From contig CAHIKZ030000060.1 of the NCBI GenBank assembly GCA_903632075.3, positions 924,501-988,500 on the forward strand: a DNA stretch of 64,000 bases. Direction: 5' to 3'. Both the position numbers and the translations under genes were made by a program. Positions 21,355 to 32,095 of this stretch are shown here, piece after piece; positions within the stretch are counted from its first letter, which is position 1; each line of letters begins with the position of its first letter. This stretch comes from Acanthosepion pharaonis (lineage: Eukaryota; Mollusca; Cephalopoda; Sepiida; Sepiidae). The notes beneath the pieces are model-generated. The model worked only from the letters and a program-made list of their open reading frames with translations, was not told the DNA's origin and ran no database searches.

Positions 21355-22205
21355 GAGATTAGAAAAATTGGAAAAAGACAAGGTGACAAGGAAAACAAAA
21401 ATACACAAGAAAAAGATAAAAACTAAAATAAAAGAAAAGGAAAAAGTAAAAAAAAAATCTAAAATCTAAAACAGAAAAAAACCAAAAACAAACTAGAATG
21501 CAAAAATAAAAACCAAAAGAGATAAGAGGAAAAATAAAATAAAACAAAAATGAGAAAAACAAGCAAATAAAAACAAAAACAAAGATAAAGAAAATAAAAC
21601 AAAAAAGAAAATTAAAAAAAATGTTTAAGGCGGCAAAGAATAAAAAATACAGAAAAAAAAAAATACAAATCAGACAAAATAAAAACATAAAACCATCAAA
21701 AAGACAAAACAAAAATAAATCCAGACATGTAAGGAAAAATATAAATAAGGACAAAAACATGGAAATAACAAAAAAGGAAAAAAACAAACAAAAAAATAAA
21801 ACAAAACATATAAGAAAAACTTAAAAAAAAAGAAATGATAAAAACTAAAGACAAACAACAGACAAAATAAAAATAAATAAAAAACACATATATAAAAATA
21901 AAAAAAAAATTATAAAAATAAAAACAGTTAAAAAGGCAGAAAAGAAAAGAGGGCAAAACAGGCAAAAGCTAAAAATTAAAAGCAATAACAGAACTAAAAA
22001 GCAAAAATAAAAACAGACAAAAATACAAGAAATAAAAATAAAAACCGACAAAAAAAAACAAAAAAAAAACAAAGAGAAATAAGGGCAACAACACACAAAT
22101 AAAAAAAAACAAAAGAAAAAATGAAAAAAGAATAAAAATCAAAAAGAAAAAGAAAAAAAGAAAAAATAAATGCAAAAAATGTAGAGTAAATAAGTAAAAG
22201 AAAAT
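21355..22205. repeat. A-rich low-complexity tract, about 850 bp
   Basis: The plus strand is dominated by AAAAATAAAAAC, AAAACAAAAA and AGACAAAA words with few T or G. Minus-strand ORFs rich in Phe, Leu and Cys (62-142 codons) are artefacts. It is not a simple poly-A tail, because C is regularly interspersed. Confidence 0.95.
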
Positions 22206-22222
22206 ATAACAATTTGTGAATA

Positions 22223-22408
22223 CAGTGTAACCCGGATATAAGAGAGTTGTCGGGACCGGAGAAGAAGTCTCTTATATCCGGGTTTCTCTTATATCCGGGT
22301 TTGGTCTATTTTGTTTAGGTAACACAGGCTCAAATTTGGAACCAGAGAAAATCTCTCTTATATCCGGGTTTCTCTTATATCCGGGTCTCTTATATCCGGG
22401 TTACACTG
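22223..22408. mobile_element. 186-bp MITE with TA target duplication
   Basis: The element starts CAGTGTAACCCGGATATAAG and ends with its inverted copy (TATATCCGGGTTACACTG), an approximately 24-bp terminal inverted repeat. It is flanked by TA at 22221-22222 and 22409-22410. The inner part repeats CTCTTATATCCGGGTTT several times. CAGT ends with TA duplication are typical of pogo-like Tc1/mariner elements; the assignment is inference. Confidence 0.9.
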
Positions 22409-22410
22409 TA

Positions 22411-23654
22411 TTAAATATTCAGAAAGAAAGAAATTAATTTAACCACTGGATTTAACTTCCTATTTGATTTTTAGTCTTACTGGAAATTTCCCGCTTTGTT
22501 TTAGTAATAACCAAAAAGCCGATTTCAAACGAATGCAGTTGGTGTTTGCATAACCTTCAGGTTTATTTCTCTGCCTCCACAGAATTCCAACAGTGTTTAC
22601 TTTCTTACGTAATGGTCAATCTTTAGTGTTAACCTAAGAGAGACAATTTTATTAAAAACAAAGTTAAAAAAAAATTCTTGTTATTAAGAGTAACTTTTGT
22701 TAAAAGGTTCTCACTGATCGAGGGACACGCTACACCTCTGTGGTATGTCTTGGATTTCTCTTTAGGATGCATCAGACTTGCGTTGTTAGCCAAGTAATAT
22801 CTGAATATTCCCTCCAAGGGGCTATCACATGGCTCTCTCTGGCCTCTTAAGTCATCGGTACATTCTTCATGTCAAAAGAGAGGTAACATTATTTTGCATC
22901 CTTACAATGAGAAGCAACATCAGTTTTAAACAGTTCAGCAAATTGCGCAAATTCTTCAAAACTTTCTTCCACATCTTTCAGATATGATCTGATGAAAATT
23001 GATGACCCCTTTACAGTCTCTACCCGTGTCAATGACTGTAGCTGTATAAATCGATCGTTTTTTTATTAGCTTTCTTGATGGCAAGAAACATTCGAATTTG
23101 GGATTCACGAAAATCAAATGCAAGATTTCGTTTGTTGATACATAAAACAAATTTTACACATCATTCCCAACTTGAGAAATAAATGGAAGTTGAAATAAAC
23201 TGAAATAAGTTGAGATAAATGGAAGTTGAAAAATTAATGGCTCACAATTCTGGAGAGAATAACTGATGTTTTGATGTTTTTAACATTTCAAAACATTTCT
23301 TGGTTGATTTTCTAAAAACGCAAGTAAAAATTAACCTTTTCATTACCACGAATATTGACTGTTGAATTATTCTAACAGATAAAAAAAAATATTTTTATAT
23401 ATAATTTTTTATAATTTTTTATAGTAATTAATTTCCATTCTGTTTGTCGACCTTTTTCTGCAAGAAAAAGTAAAGTTTATTGGGTTCCTAAGTTGTTTTG
23501 TTACATGGAAATTTATTTCTGTTTGATTTTAATGTCCAGAACAAATCATTGCTGGCTGTAATTTAAAAAAGAGAGAAACCTCCGTGAGTACAATCAAGCA
23601 TGGTAAGCAGCAACGACACACCATAGCAGTAAAGTTAGGTTTAAGGCTCCAAGT
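22411..23654. other. No recognised feature
   Basis: Short minus-strand ORFs (22629-22817, 22956-23150) have no domain I can name. Near 23150-23240 there are loose TGGAAGTTGAAATAA repeats. Confidence 0.5.
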
Positions 23655-23825
23655 TCTTCACATAGGATTGTACTATGGGACAAAGGATTAAGGCGTTGGT
23701 TTGTAAATTTGATGAGTAATTGTGAGTTCATTTCGTTTCTGTGTGCACTTGGAGTCATTTGAAACGAGGCGAGCAATAACAGAACAGTACAGAAAAATAA
23801 CTAGAGATAGGATTACGTAGGTACA
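23655..23825 (+). mobile_element. SINE-T head and body fragment
   Basis: A tRNA-like head (GGATTAAGGCGTTGGTTTG ... GTGAGTTCATTTC) is followed by GTGCACTTGGAGTC and GCGAGCAATAACAGAACAG, as in the SINE-T body at 4900. The 3' module is absent. Confidence 0.6.
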
Positions 23826-23839
23826 ATAGGAGTATATAA

Positions 23840-24240
23840 GTTCACATATTCACCGGTTCATACTCCTCCACAGTCTTTTGAGCAGGAGTAGAGATTTATC
23901 CCTTGTTTCCTGTTTAGGATTGAGTTTCCGGTTCCTTCTAAAATCTACTTCAACTCTATACATCTAACGTCTCCGCCTAAACTCTGAAATTTTATTTACT
24001 GTTTTTTTTCGTCACATAAGTAAATAGGTTGACTTATTCGTCCGGTTCAGACTCCTCCCCTATCTATTGAACGGTAGTAGAGGTTTGTTCCTTTATCAGT
24101 TCCCTCTAAAGTCTACTTCAAATCCGTACGTCTAACGTCTTCGTTTAAACCCTGAAGTCTTATTTAGTTACTTTTCCCTCCTCAATAGGAATAGATGTCC
24201 ACCTATCATCCGGTTCACGCACTTCCTTTTGAACAGCTTG
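23840..24240. repeat. ~170-bp tandem repeat, about 2.3 copies
   Basis: Blocks with CCGGTTCATACTCCTCC, GAGTAGAGATTTATCCC, TCTACTTCAACTC and TCTAACGTCTCCG recur near 23865, 24040 and 24210 with point differences. A solo LTR follows 29 bases beyond the last partial copy. Confidence 0.75.
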
Positions 24241-24268
24241 TAAGGGTCGCGATTGAGGGAAAGTGAAG

Positions 24269-24792
24269 TGTTATAAAATAAAATGACATATCTCGGCTGA
24301 TTTACAGGCAAATACTCAAGAGCGAGAACCGGATGTAAACGGGACAAAGCCCCGTCACAAAATGATCATTAACTTTCTTTAACAATGGTTCCGACACACG
24401 TGTTCCGGTCGAAAAATAAAATAATAATTAAAGTGCTCTATTTTTCGTCCAATAAAAATGCTTCCCTCCTAATTATACTCACTTCGTTTCTCGAGCCTGT
24501 TAAGCCATAAAAAAACGCTATAAAAGGGGTCACCAGGAAGTTCAGCAGCAGTCAACAGGTGGCCACGAAGGAGACCGGTTACGTTCAGCAGTTGTCAACA
24601 GGAGAGCGTCAACCACCGTCAACATGTGTGAACTACTATGAGAGATCGACCTAGATCCGAAAGCCGGCTTATGAACTTTACCACAGCAAGGTAGCTGTCC
24701 TAAACCCTTACGTTCCTGTTGAAATAAACCACGTAAATCTATTTCTACTGTTGTCGTATTTCTTTCTTGCAACCATACGCTTGTCTATAACA
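24269..24792 (+). mobile_element. Solo LTR, family 2
   Basis: Ends are TGTTATA ... TATAACA (perfect 7-bp inverted ends), flanked by a perfect GAAG duplication at 24265-24268 and 24793-24796. A TATA box (TATAAAAG at 24519) and an AATAAA signal at 24723 lie in LTR order. A CT-rich CAGTCAACAGG-type stretch occupies the R region. No primer-binding site or second LTR follows. Confidence 0.88.
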
Positions 24793-24796
24793 GAAG

Positions 24797-25230
24797 CAAG
24801 GTGAGAAGGTGAATGGTTTAACTAGCGTGTGTCTTCTTTCCCATGGCGGAAAGCGGTCCTCTGATTTAGGCTGTTAGGGACTACTGTCTTATAGAGACAA
24901 GGCTTCTTTGTTCCATCAGCGTTCGTCTAAAACGTCATTCATCAAGAACCGAGGTCTGGCTCAACTCAGCTGAGTGTTTTTGTCAAGGACAGTTGATGTG
25001 TTTCTTGGGACGTCTGCTTCACTCGGCTGAGCTACTTTGTCAAGACGATTATTGTCAAAACAATATTTGTAACATCCCGCACATTTATCCTTAACAAGAT
25101 ATAAGTTGACAACTGATACCAACGTCGCCCCAGGTCACATCCATTGTGTCTCTGTTTCTACATTTCTTAAATGACTGAATTGCTACTTATTTTTCCAATG
25201 AATTCTTCACCCGCGTACACACTTTAGAAA
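24797..25230. other. No gene recognised; TCGGCTGAG repeats
   Basis: Related phrases with CTCAGCTGAG/CTCGGCTGAG and TTTGTCAAG occur twice near 24960-25050. No coding or element signature is clear. Confidence 0.45.
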
Positions 25231-25791
25231 GTGCACATCATTTTTGTTATCCAGTTTTTAGTTCTTATACATCGGCATATCCGACTCACTGCAGCTTCGA
25301 GACTACCCAGCTACAAACCTTCATCGTCGCCGACACTGTCACCTCAGCAAATCCGACTCATCACAGCGGCCGAGTGTCCAGCTTCGACACCACCCAGCTA
25401 CAAGTCTTTCTCGTCGCCAAAGATGTCACCTCGGAAGATCCGACCCACTACGTCGGTTGACTATTCAGCTTCGACATTAATCTTGTCACCTCGGCAACCT
25501 ACCACCGTCACCTTGGTATACCCGAATCACTACAAGGCATTCTTTTTGCATTCATCACCGCAACACTGTTCCATAGAACAGTCCTACCAACCAACAAAAT
25601 CTACCCACCACCGTGACCTCGATCAATTAACTTGTGCTCTGACCATATTCTGTGATCTCGGTCAAACCAGCACAAGAAATAGGTCAACTCTCAGTGCTTC
25701 CCTTACACCCGATCGTCATCCTGACACCCAACATCAGAAACTTACACTTCACTCGTTTTTCGACAACTCTGTACGACACCCTACGTATTAA
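25231..25791 (+). CDS. Hypothetical Ser/Thr/Pro-rich ORF, 186 codons
   Basis: This is the longest stop-free frame in the window not explained by low-complexity DNA or a known transposon protein. It starts with a hydrophobic stretch (MHIIFVIQFLVLIHRHIR) and carries about 2.5 imperfect ~35-residue repeats with SYKPSSSPTLSPQQIR and SYKSFSSPKMSPRKIR. The stop codon overlaps an AATAAA signal at about 25792. The sequence after it (TTATTTCTTTCTGTCGTAAC) resembles the U5 end of the solo LTR at 24269-24792. It may therefore be untranslated LTR sequence rather than a gene. No domain is recognised. Confidence 0.2.
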   Translation: MHIIFVIQFLVLIHRHIRLTAASRLPSYKPSSSPTLSPQQIRLITAAECPASTPPSYKSFSSPKMSPRKIRPTTSVDYSASTLILSPRQPTTVTLVYPNHYKAFFLHSSPQHCSIEQSYQPTKSTHHRDLDQLTCALTIFCDLGQTSTRNRSTLSASLTPDRHPDTQHQKLTLHSFFDNSVRHPTY

Positions 25792-25879
25792 ATAAATGCA
25801 CGTTGTTCAAAAATCTGATCTTCGTTATTTCTTTCTGTCGTAACCTTATAATAACTCGCGTCTAATTAGGCCGAGAATT

Positions 25880-26635
25880 ATTGGCTAGGAAGAAATCCCA
25901 TCATACATCTATGTTTTGTCTATAAATTTGGGGAGGGAGATGTTTTTGCACTCATTCCTATATATATTTGGAATCAGCACTCTTTCATTGCCCGTTGTAT
26001 TGGATTTGTGGCCTTGCTTGGAGTGAATTGACTAAAAAAGTTAAATTTCTGCACCGGTTTGATTTAGATATCCCCAGTTCATACCAAAAACTATACGTCG
26101 TCTCATATGCTTTTAACTATACATTTTTGCCTTCTTACAGTAAAGAGTTAGTCTTTTGTTCCCGCTTTCCTTTATTACCTTGATTTTTTGATGTTCTGTT
26201 ATTCACCACAAATATTATATTTTTATAGCTGTATCTGCTTCCTGTTATTTGATATCAAATGGTTGGAAAAATATACGTTCAATCAATTATAGTATGGTTT
26301 ATTCTAATGGAAATGCTTTTTGCCTGCTCTTGCAGAGGGAATAATGAGAAAAACAAATATTGATCAACTAGGATCACGTTTCAGCCGGAATAATCAATTG
26401 CTGCCGACAGCTAAGGCTTCCAGCTTCTTCAACACCAAATACACTGTGAAAATCTGATTAAATTAAACAAAATACAAACATTTCTCTTTTAATCATCGGT
26501 GAGAACTCTTTTTACTTACCATCAGCATGGCTGATGCTGACTTCTGACAAGTGACTCATTGCACCTTCTTGGACTAAAGTTTTCAGCTGATATGAAGTGG
26601 AAAAAGTATATTGAATCAATTGCTAAGTTTGCATT
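25880..26635. other. No recognised feature
   Basis: One 71-codon ORF at 25968-26183 shows no domain. Around 26370-26450 a block with TTCAGCCGGAATAATCAATT and CTTCCAGCTTCTTC resembles SINE-type 3' ends but could not be placed. Confidence 0.45.
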
Positions 26636-26716
26636 TAAGAAAGAAAGTTGGTTTGCTATGTCATCTTAGCAATTTTTTCTGAATCTTTCTTATATATTTA
26701 TAAATCTACCATTCGT

Positions 26717-28404
26717 GGTATCCGGTAAATTGCTCGAAATCAATTGCTCAAAAAATAATTTCTCGAACTATCAATTGCTCGAAAGGCAGTTTACTCGAAA
26801 CCTGTGGTTAAAAAAAAAATTAAAACTACATTGTTTCTAAAATTTACTATAAGATAAAATAATACAACTTTATTGTTGTTAACTGAACAGTTAAAATTAA
26901 AGAACGAGTACATTTATATAGCAGGTCTTATTTTTTTTCTACATTGCTTTTTGATGTAATGAATATGCATACACCTGGGTTCCCCATGACAGTAATATGA
27001 TTGGCTGGTGTCAGCCATAAATACATACTGATGTGGAGGTACAAGAGGACGCCTATTGATGCTACCTATTGTCTTCACCTAATGCCTATGCCTATTGCCT
27101 ACCATTACAACAAGGACCAGTCCATTACGGTTACCTGCTAGATTGTCTTACTCGGTTACAGTAGTCCAAAACTACTTTGCTACTTCGAACAAATATATCC
27201 CTTTTCGGGATATATCACTTTTTTGTCATAGTTTAAAATAAAGGGTACATTTTTATTATTACTGTTATTCTTCGTGATTTAAAAAATGAAATAAATAAAT
27301 ATTGTTGCTAATATTTGCTCTATTAGTATAAAATATTATTATTTCGAGATCTCCAAGATTATTGAAATAAAAATAGAAAACAAATATAGAAAAATAACAG
27401 GAAAATAGTCAGTGTTATTGTAGGATAATTCAATACCAGCAATAGACAATACAGTGATGAGTATTAAGAATAAAGGGAATACTGTAAGACAAGTCTAATG
27501 ACAATAGATATGGTTGCTATGGGGAAGAAAGGAAAACCACACGTACAGAGAGAGGAAGAAACCATGTGTTGAGCCAGCCAAGAGAGAAAGTCCTAGAAGA
27601 CTGACTGCTAAAGTGAGAGTGGTGGCTCCTTTTATATCCAGCTCCGTTGACGTGTCGTGAGACGGAGCAGTTTATGTGGTGCTTCGAGCTTCGAAATTAC
27701 TTTGAGCAATCTGCCTTCTGAGCAATTGATAGTTCGAGAAATTATTTTCGAGCAATCTGCCTTTCGAGCAATTGATAGTTCGAGAAATTATTTTTTGAGC
27801 AATCTGCCTTTCGAGCAATTGATAGTTCGAGAAATTATTTTTTGAGCAATCTGCCTTTCGAGCAATTGATAGTTTGAAAAATTATTTTTTGAGCAATCTG
27901 CCTTTCGTGCAATTGATAGTTCGAGAAATTATTTTTCGAGCAATCTGCCTTTCGAGCAATTGATAGTTCGAGAAATTATTTTTCGAGCAATCTGCCTTTC
28001 GAGCAATTGATAGTTCGAGAAATTATTTTTCGAGCAATCTGCCTTTCGAGCAATTGATAGTCCGAGAAATTATTTTTCGAGCAATCTGCCTTTCGAGCAA
28101 TTGATAGTTCGAGAAATTATTTTTCGAGCAATCTGCCTTTCGAGCAATTGATAGTCCGAGAAATTATTTTTCGAGCAATCTGCCTTTCGAGCAATTGATA
28201 GTCCGAGAAATTATTTTTCGAGCAATCTGCCTTTCGAACAATTGATAGTTCGAGAAATTATTTTTCGAGCAATCTGCCTTTCGAGCAATTGATAGTCCGA
28301 GAAATTATTTTTCGAGCATTTGATTTCGAGCAATTTACAGACCATCAATTGATTTCGAGCAATTTACTGTCGAGCAATTGATTTCGAGCAATTTACCTAG
28401 ATCC
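26717..28404. mobile_element. Foldback-type element with 47-bp satellite arm
   Basis: The left end begins GG, five variable bases, then GGTAAATTGCTCGAAATC; the right end is its inverted match, ending GATTTCGAGCAATTTACC plus seven bases. ACCATTCG flanks both ends (26709-26716 with its first base at 26708-26709 uncertain; right copy at 28405-28412), an 8-9 bp target duplication. The left arm holds about 1.3 copies of a 47-bp unit, and the right arm about 13 copies at 27695-28318. The ~850-bp middle has no transposase. It is inserted in a LINE-C copy. An 8-9 bp duplication fits MULE, hAT or Merlin-type transposases; none can be assigned. Confidence 0.8.
27695..28318. repeat. 47-bp tandem array, about 13 units
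   Basis: The unit contains GAGCAATTGATAGTTCGAGA, AATTATTTTT and CGAGCAATCTGCCTTTC. Variants include TTTTTTGAG for TTTTTCGAG in the first units and TAGTCCGAG in later ones, so subtypes alternate along the array. One unit is inverted in the left arm of the host element at about 26735-26800. Confidence 0.97.
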
Positions 28405-28560
28405 ACCATTCGCGCTTTGAAAAGTTGATGACAGATCTGTTCCGGTGCTCCTGCTATATATTTAGAGATTCTTGATTAATTCCAAAGAAGAATCTGCAAT
28501 GATATTGGTCCTGACCTGGCATCTCGACTTCACTCACCTTCGTACTACCGTAACGTAGCT
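28405..28560 (+). mobile_element. LINE-C fragment, continues from 26640-26716
   Basis: This resumes the LINE-C segment cut by the foldback element: ACCATTCGCGCTTTG ... CTGCTATATATTTAGAGATT ... CCTGACCTGGCATCTCGAC, parallel to 4655-4795 and 37620-37775. Confidence 0.7.
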
Positions 28561-29170
28561 TCCCTGTGCCTTTTCTATAAATACTTTCATGGTTATTGCT
28601 CTGATGACCTTTCCGCTATGGTACATCGACTTTAGGAATTTGAGCGCAGTTCTAGATTGGCGGCAACTTCTCATCATTTTACATTTGAGCTGGCGAGATG
28701 TAACCGTAAGTTCTATGCTAACAGTTTCTTCTCTCACATAAGATTCACTTATTGGCATCTCGGCTTCAGTCACTTTCCTCCCACCATAATGTAGCTTTCC
28801 TTTGCCTTTCCTTTAAATAATTTCATGCTAATTCTTCTTTTCACTATGGTACATAGACTTTATGAATTTAAGTGCAATACTAGATTGGTGGCAAGGTCTC
28901 ATCATTTTACAGTTGAAATGGCTAGATGTAACCGTAAGTTCTATGCTAACAGTTTCTTCTCTCCCATAAGATTCACTTATTGGCATCTCGGCTTCAGTCA
29001 CTTTCCTACCACCATAATGTAGCTTTCCTTTGCCTTTCCTTTAAATAATTTCATGCTAATTCTTCTTTTCACTATGGTACATAGACTTTATGAATTTAAG
29101 TGCAATACTAGATTGGTGGCAAGGTCTCATCATTTTACAGTTGAAATGGCTAGTTGTAACCGTAAGTTCT
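28561..29170 (+). repeat. 228-bp tandem array A derived from LINE-C
   Basis: The landmark GTAACCGTAAGTTCTATGC recurs at about 28700, 28928 and 29156, a 228-bp (76-codon) period. Each later unit contains the same 65-codon frame (MLILLFTMVHRLYEFKC ... CNRKFYANSFF), homologous to the LINE-C C-terminus. The first unit is most diverged. The array passes in the same orientation into a LINE-C C-terminal end at 29170-29330. Confidence 0.92.
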
Positions 29171-29400
29171 ATGCTAACAGTTTCTTCTATCGCACTTGTT
29201 GCTTGTAGAACTCTCTTCCGACTTCTTGCTTCCAATCAACTTTGATCTTCAAAAATTTAAATGCAATGTCAATCGTTATCTTTTTTCTTCTTAATTCTTA
29301 TTCTTTTATTGTCCTTAATAGTCTTTTTTTTTTTCATATTCTCGAACATTCAGTAACCTCCTTACATCCTAGTGTCCATTCTTGCGGTCATATGATTCAA
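29170..29400 (+). mobile_element. LINE-C C-terminal end
   Basis: The frame CNRKFYANSFFYRTCCL continues through NSLPTSCFQSTLIFKNLN to the end near 29330, followed by a CATCCTAGTGTCCATTCTTGCG stretch resembling the LINE-C 3' untranslated region near 43090-43135. It shows where array A leaves its source sequence. Confidence 0.75.
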
Positions 29401-29454
29401 AAATGACCGAGTAGGCGACTGCAGTATATGAAGATGTCTACAAAAACCTATCTT

Positions 29455-29725
29455 CTTTTATATGCCGTGTCTTTTCACGGTATGGAAGATCATAACTGTA
29501 CATAATTTCCTATTCTTTAAATCTCTAAGTGATGTTTTGCCTCCTTATTACCCTTCTAGTTCATATTTTGCCATTTATTTACGCAAGCTCGTTAGGGAGG
29601 GTACTTCTTCTTTCTCTGTGTCCCTCATGTCTCCAGTCTGTCCTGTGTACATCTTATTTCCAAACCTGCTTTCTTAATTATGCATCCCATAAATTTCAAC
29701 AGCCTCCTTCTGATTCTAAGTATAC
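29455..29725 (-). mobile_element. LINE-B 3' end fragment
   Basis: The lower-coordinate end carries ATGCCGTGTCTTTTCACGG, matching the LINE-B 3' end at 59890. Minus-strand translation gives LLKFMGCIIKKAGLEIRCTQ near 29660-29720. Confidence 0.7.
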
Positions 29726-29744
29726 TCATTTAAGAGAAGGAAAA

Positions 29745-30060
29745 CTCTGATTTTAAACCTCCGTTGCCTTGTGGTCATACCCAATCATGGGAAAGGCTTC
29801 GTGGGGTAAACCCTGAGAACAAATCCGGAATTAAAGTCTCTAAGACAGCACGCGGAACTTCAACTTCTAAGTTGACGTCTGGTGCGGGATAATTCACTTT
29901 ATGGCTTGAAAGAAGTCTTTAGCCTTGGGTGGCAGTCTTTCTAGAGATGGTGTCTCGACAAAAACACCGACATGTAGGGTTGACGTCCCACATTTTGTAT
30001 CAGCTACCGAAAGAACTATGTTCCGACTAACCATACGGAGGTCGAAGCATGATGATTAAT
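29745..30060. repeat. Dispersed repeat D, copy 1
   Basis: About 310 bp with ATGGCTTGAAAGAAGTCTTT, GGTGGCAGTCTTTCTAGAG and GGTGTCTCGACAAAAACAC. A second direct copy lies at 30390-30640. It may be the untranslated or 5' part of a LINE; the class is unknown. The 330 bases between the copies hold nothing recognised. Confidence 0.8.
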
Positions 30061-30389
30061 ATCATAGTCTCACAGAGAACAAATCATGTTTGTAATCCTT
30101 TTTCATTTCAGACTTTCCGGTCCGTCCCTCCTGTGAAATGTCGATGTTATAATATCATAGATATAATAAGATCTGTAACGGGAGAAATACAAAAGGAAGA
30201 ATAATTCTTTCTTACAAGTGCTTCAGTTAAACGAGAAAAGAATCTCAATATTATACCCTACTTTTTTGATTCTCTTTACACTCTGCTTTGCTGTGTTAGT
30301 TATATGCGATGTATTATTCTCCGCGTGGAACAAATCTATATATGTATTAGTTGTGTGTATATCTTAGTAATAAAAAAGAGGAAGAAAAA

Positions 30390-30640
30390 CTGATTTTAAA
30401 CTTCCGCTGCCTTGCAGCCATACACAATCCTGGGAAAAGCTTCGGGAGTAATTCTTGTAATTTAAATTACAAGTTGGCGGGATAATTCACTTCATGGCTT
30501 GAAAGAAGTCTTTAGCCTCGGGTGGCAGTTTTTCTAGAGATGGTGTCTCGACAAAAACACTGAGATGTGGGGTTGGCGTCCCATATTTTGTATCCGCTAC
30601 CGAAAGAAGGATAGTTCCGACCAACCATGTTGAAGGATGA
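30390..30640. repeat. Dispersed repeat D, copy 2
   Basis: Direct repeat of 29745-30060, with an internal deletion of about 60 bases around TTGTAATTTAAATTACAA, which is itself a palindrome. Confidence 0.8.
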
Positions 30641-30689
30641 TAATCATAGCCATTTCTTAATTCCTTTAAAAATCATTATTTTCTATATA

Positions 30690-30990
30690 TTTACCTATTG
30701 CATGCTCAGCATCTGTCTGTAGAACAACATCTCTGTTGCATCAAGTATATTCTTCATCTGTGTAGAAATTGTTCATAATAGACTGCCATATAGGAGAATT
30801 TAATTACGTAACAGTGCGGCAAGGTTTGCTTTGTTCCATAGGAATGTTTCCTGTTTCCTAAAACTTTCTTTTGCTGTTTTAATGAATCATCGGATTTCTG
30901 TGTCACGTTTCCCGTCATTTGTTAAAACGTTTTCCACATATTTAAATTTCTCTATTTGATTGATTTCAATGACTCCATTGTATTTATAGT
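30690..30990 (-). mobile_element. LINE-B reverse transcriptase fragment
   Basis: Minus-strand frames give FKYVENVLTNDGKRDTEI, then AKESFRKQETFLWNK, then MLFYRQMLS, parallel to FKYLGRVL / GRRDVEIRRRIGMAKCAFQK / WFYRRML in the 59885-61200 copy. Both ends are truncated. Confidence 0.75.
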
Positions 30991-31054
30991 TGAAGATGAT
31001 CAGGATTGACAGAGTGACACTGTTCAAAAGTCTCTTTCATTATAATCTAGAGCA

Positions 31055-31640
31055 TACAGGGCGCCTCACAATTGTTGAAACAAAGCAGCGGCCTCTTATT
31101 TGGGGAGAGCTCGAGGAGCGTGGGGACCTTAATGAGGAGGAACAGTGGTTCCAGCAGGATGATGCTCCTCCTCACATTGCTAATGTCACCATGGCATGAC
31201 TGATTGAAAAGTTTGGGGAGCATCTCATTAGCCGCAAAGTTAAAGTGGAATGGGCACCTCACTCACCTGACCTGAACCCGCCAGATTTCTTTATCTGGGG
31301 TTCCTCAAGGACAACATTTACCAGGGCAACACTTACACCAATGCTGCATTAAGGAAGCCACCACTGAGGAGATTCAAGTGATCAGCCAGGATGAATATGT
31401 AGACGTTATCAAAAACTTTGCATTCATCAGTGCCTTCAACTGAACGGCGGACATCCGTCGCTTGGACTCTAAGGATCATCTTGATATTTTTGGGTGACGT
31501 TTGAGACTAAATGGTTGAGGACCCTAAAAAAATGTTATCCTTTTACCTTTCAATAAATGTAATTTCTATTACTCTATCTTTTCTGGTCCTTGATTTGAGA
31601 TCGAGCATTTTGTTTCAAAAATTGTGAAACATCCTGTATT
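31055..31640 (+). mobile_element. Mariner-type transposase 3' half, copy 1
   Basis: The plus strand encodes EEEQWFQQDDAPPHIANVTM (second catalytic Asp in QQDD), one stop, IEKFGEHLISRKVKVEWAPH, then SPDLNPPDFFIWG (31265-31300), followed by FLKDNIYQGN and IKNFAFISAF after a frameshift. This is the IS630/Tc1/mariner DDE fold. The sequence ends with TTTCAAAAATTGTGAAACATCC near 31635, a likely terminal repeat. The N-terminal half is missing; LINE-B sequence lies upstream. Confidence 0.85.
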
Positions 31641-31642
31641 TT

Positions 31643-31645
<3 letters not shown>

Positions 31646-31697
<52 letters not shown>
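31646..31697. repeat. (TA)n microsatellite
   Basis: Pure TA run between mariner copy 1 and the inverted Penelope fragment. Confidence 0.95.
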
Positions 31698-31701
<4 letters not shown>

Positions 31702-31727
31702 TGTGTGTATTTAGTTAGCATTTTTTT

Positions 31728-32041
31728 TCATTGATGCATGTTTCATTAAATGAATATAGAAAAGTTTTGTCTATTTATTTTATGTAAATTTTTTTCATAT
31801 CGTCTGATAAGAAAAATTGAACACCCTTAAAACAGCAACAAACAGGACATCTATGCAACTGTCATCTTTGATAACGGTTTATGTAAGCCGAAAGCTTAGA
31901 TAGGATTAAAAATATGTATCAATATGGTGATTTTTCTTTCGTCTTTTAATGATAATGTTATTAAGCTTATCAGACGATATGGAAAAAAATTAACATAAAA
32001 TAGACAAAACTTATCTATATTATTTAATGAAACATGCATCA

Positions 32042-32044
<3 letters not shown>
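31728..32044. mobile_element. Inverted duplication of a Penelope-like fragment
   Basis: An ~80-bp arm at 31733-31815 (TTGATGCATGTTTCATTAAA ... ATATCGTCTGATAAG) is repeated inverted at 31965-32043. The plus-strand part 31889-32044 corresponds to the Penelope-like fragment at 1680-1846 (NMY..GDF, then a region like IIRRYGKKL). Both arms abut (TA)n tracts. Confidence 0.7.

Positions 32045-32095
<51 letters not shown>

Noticed and set aside
21359..22212. Phe/Leu-rich minus-strand ORFs resembling membrane proteins
   Set aside because: They are complements of an A-rich low-complexity tract; hydrophobicity reflects T-rich codons.
27695..28318. CRISPR-like array
   Set aside because: The 47-bp units are contiguous with no unique spacers and belong to the arm of a transposon; the context is eukaryotic.
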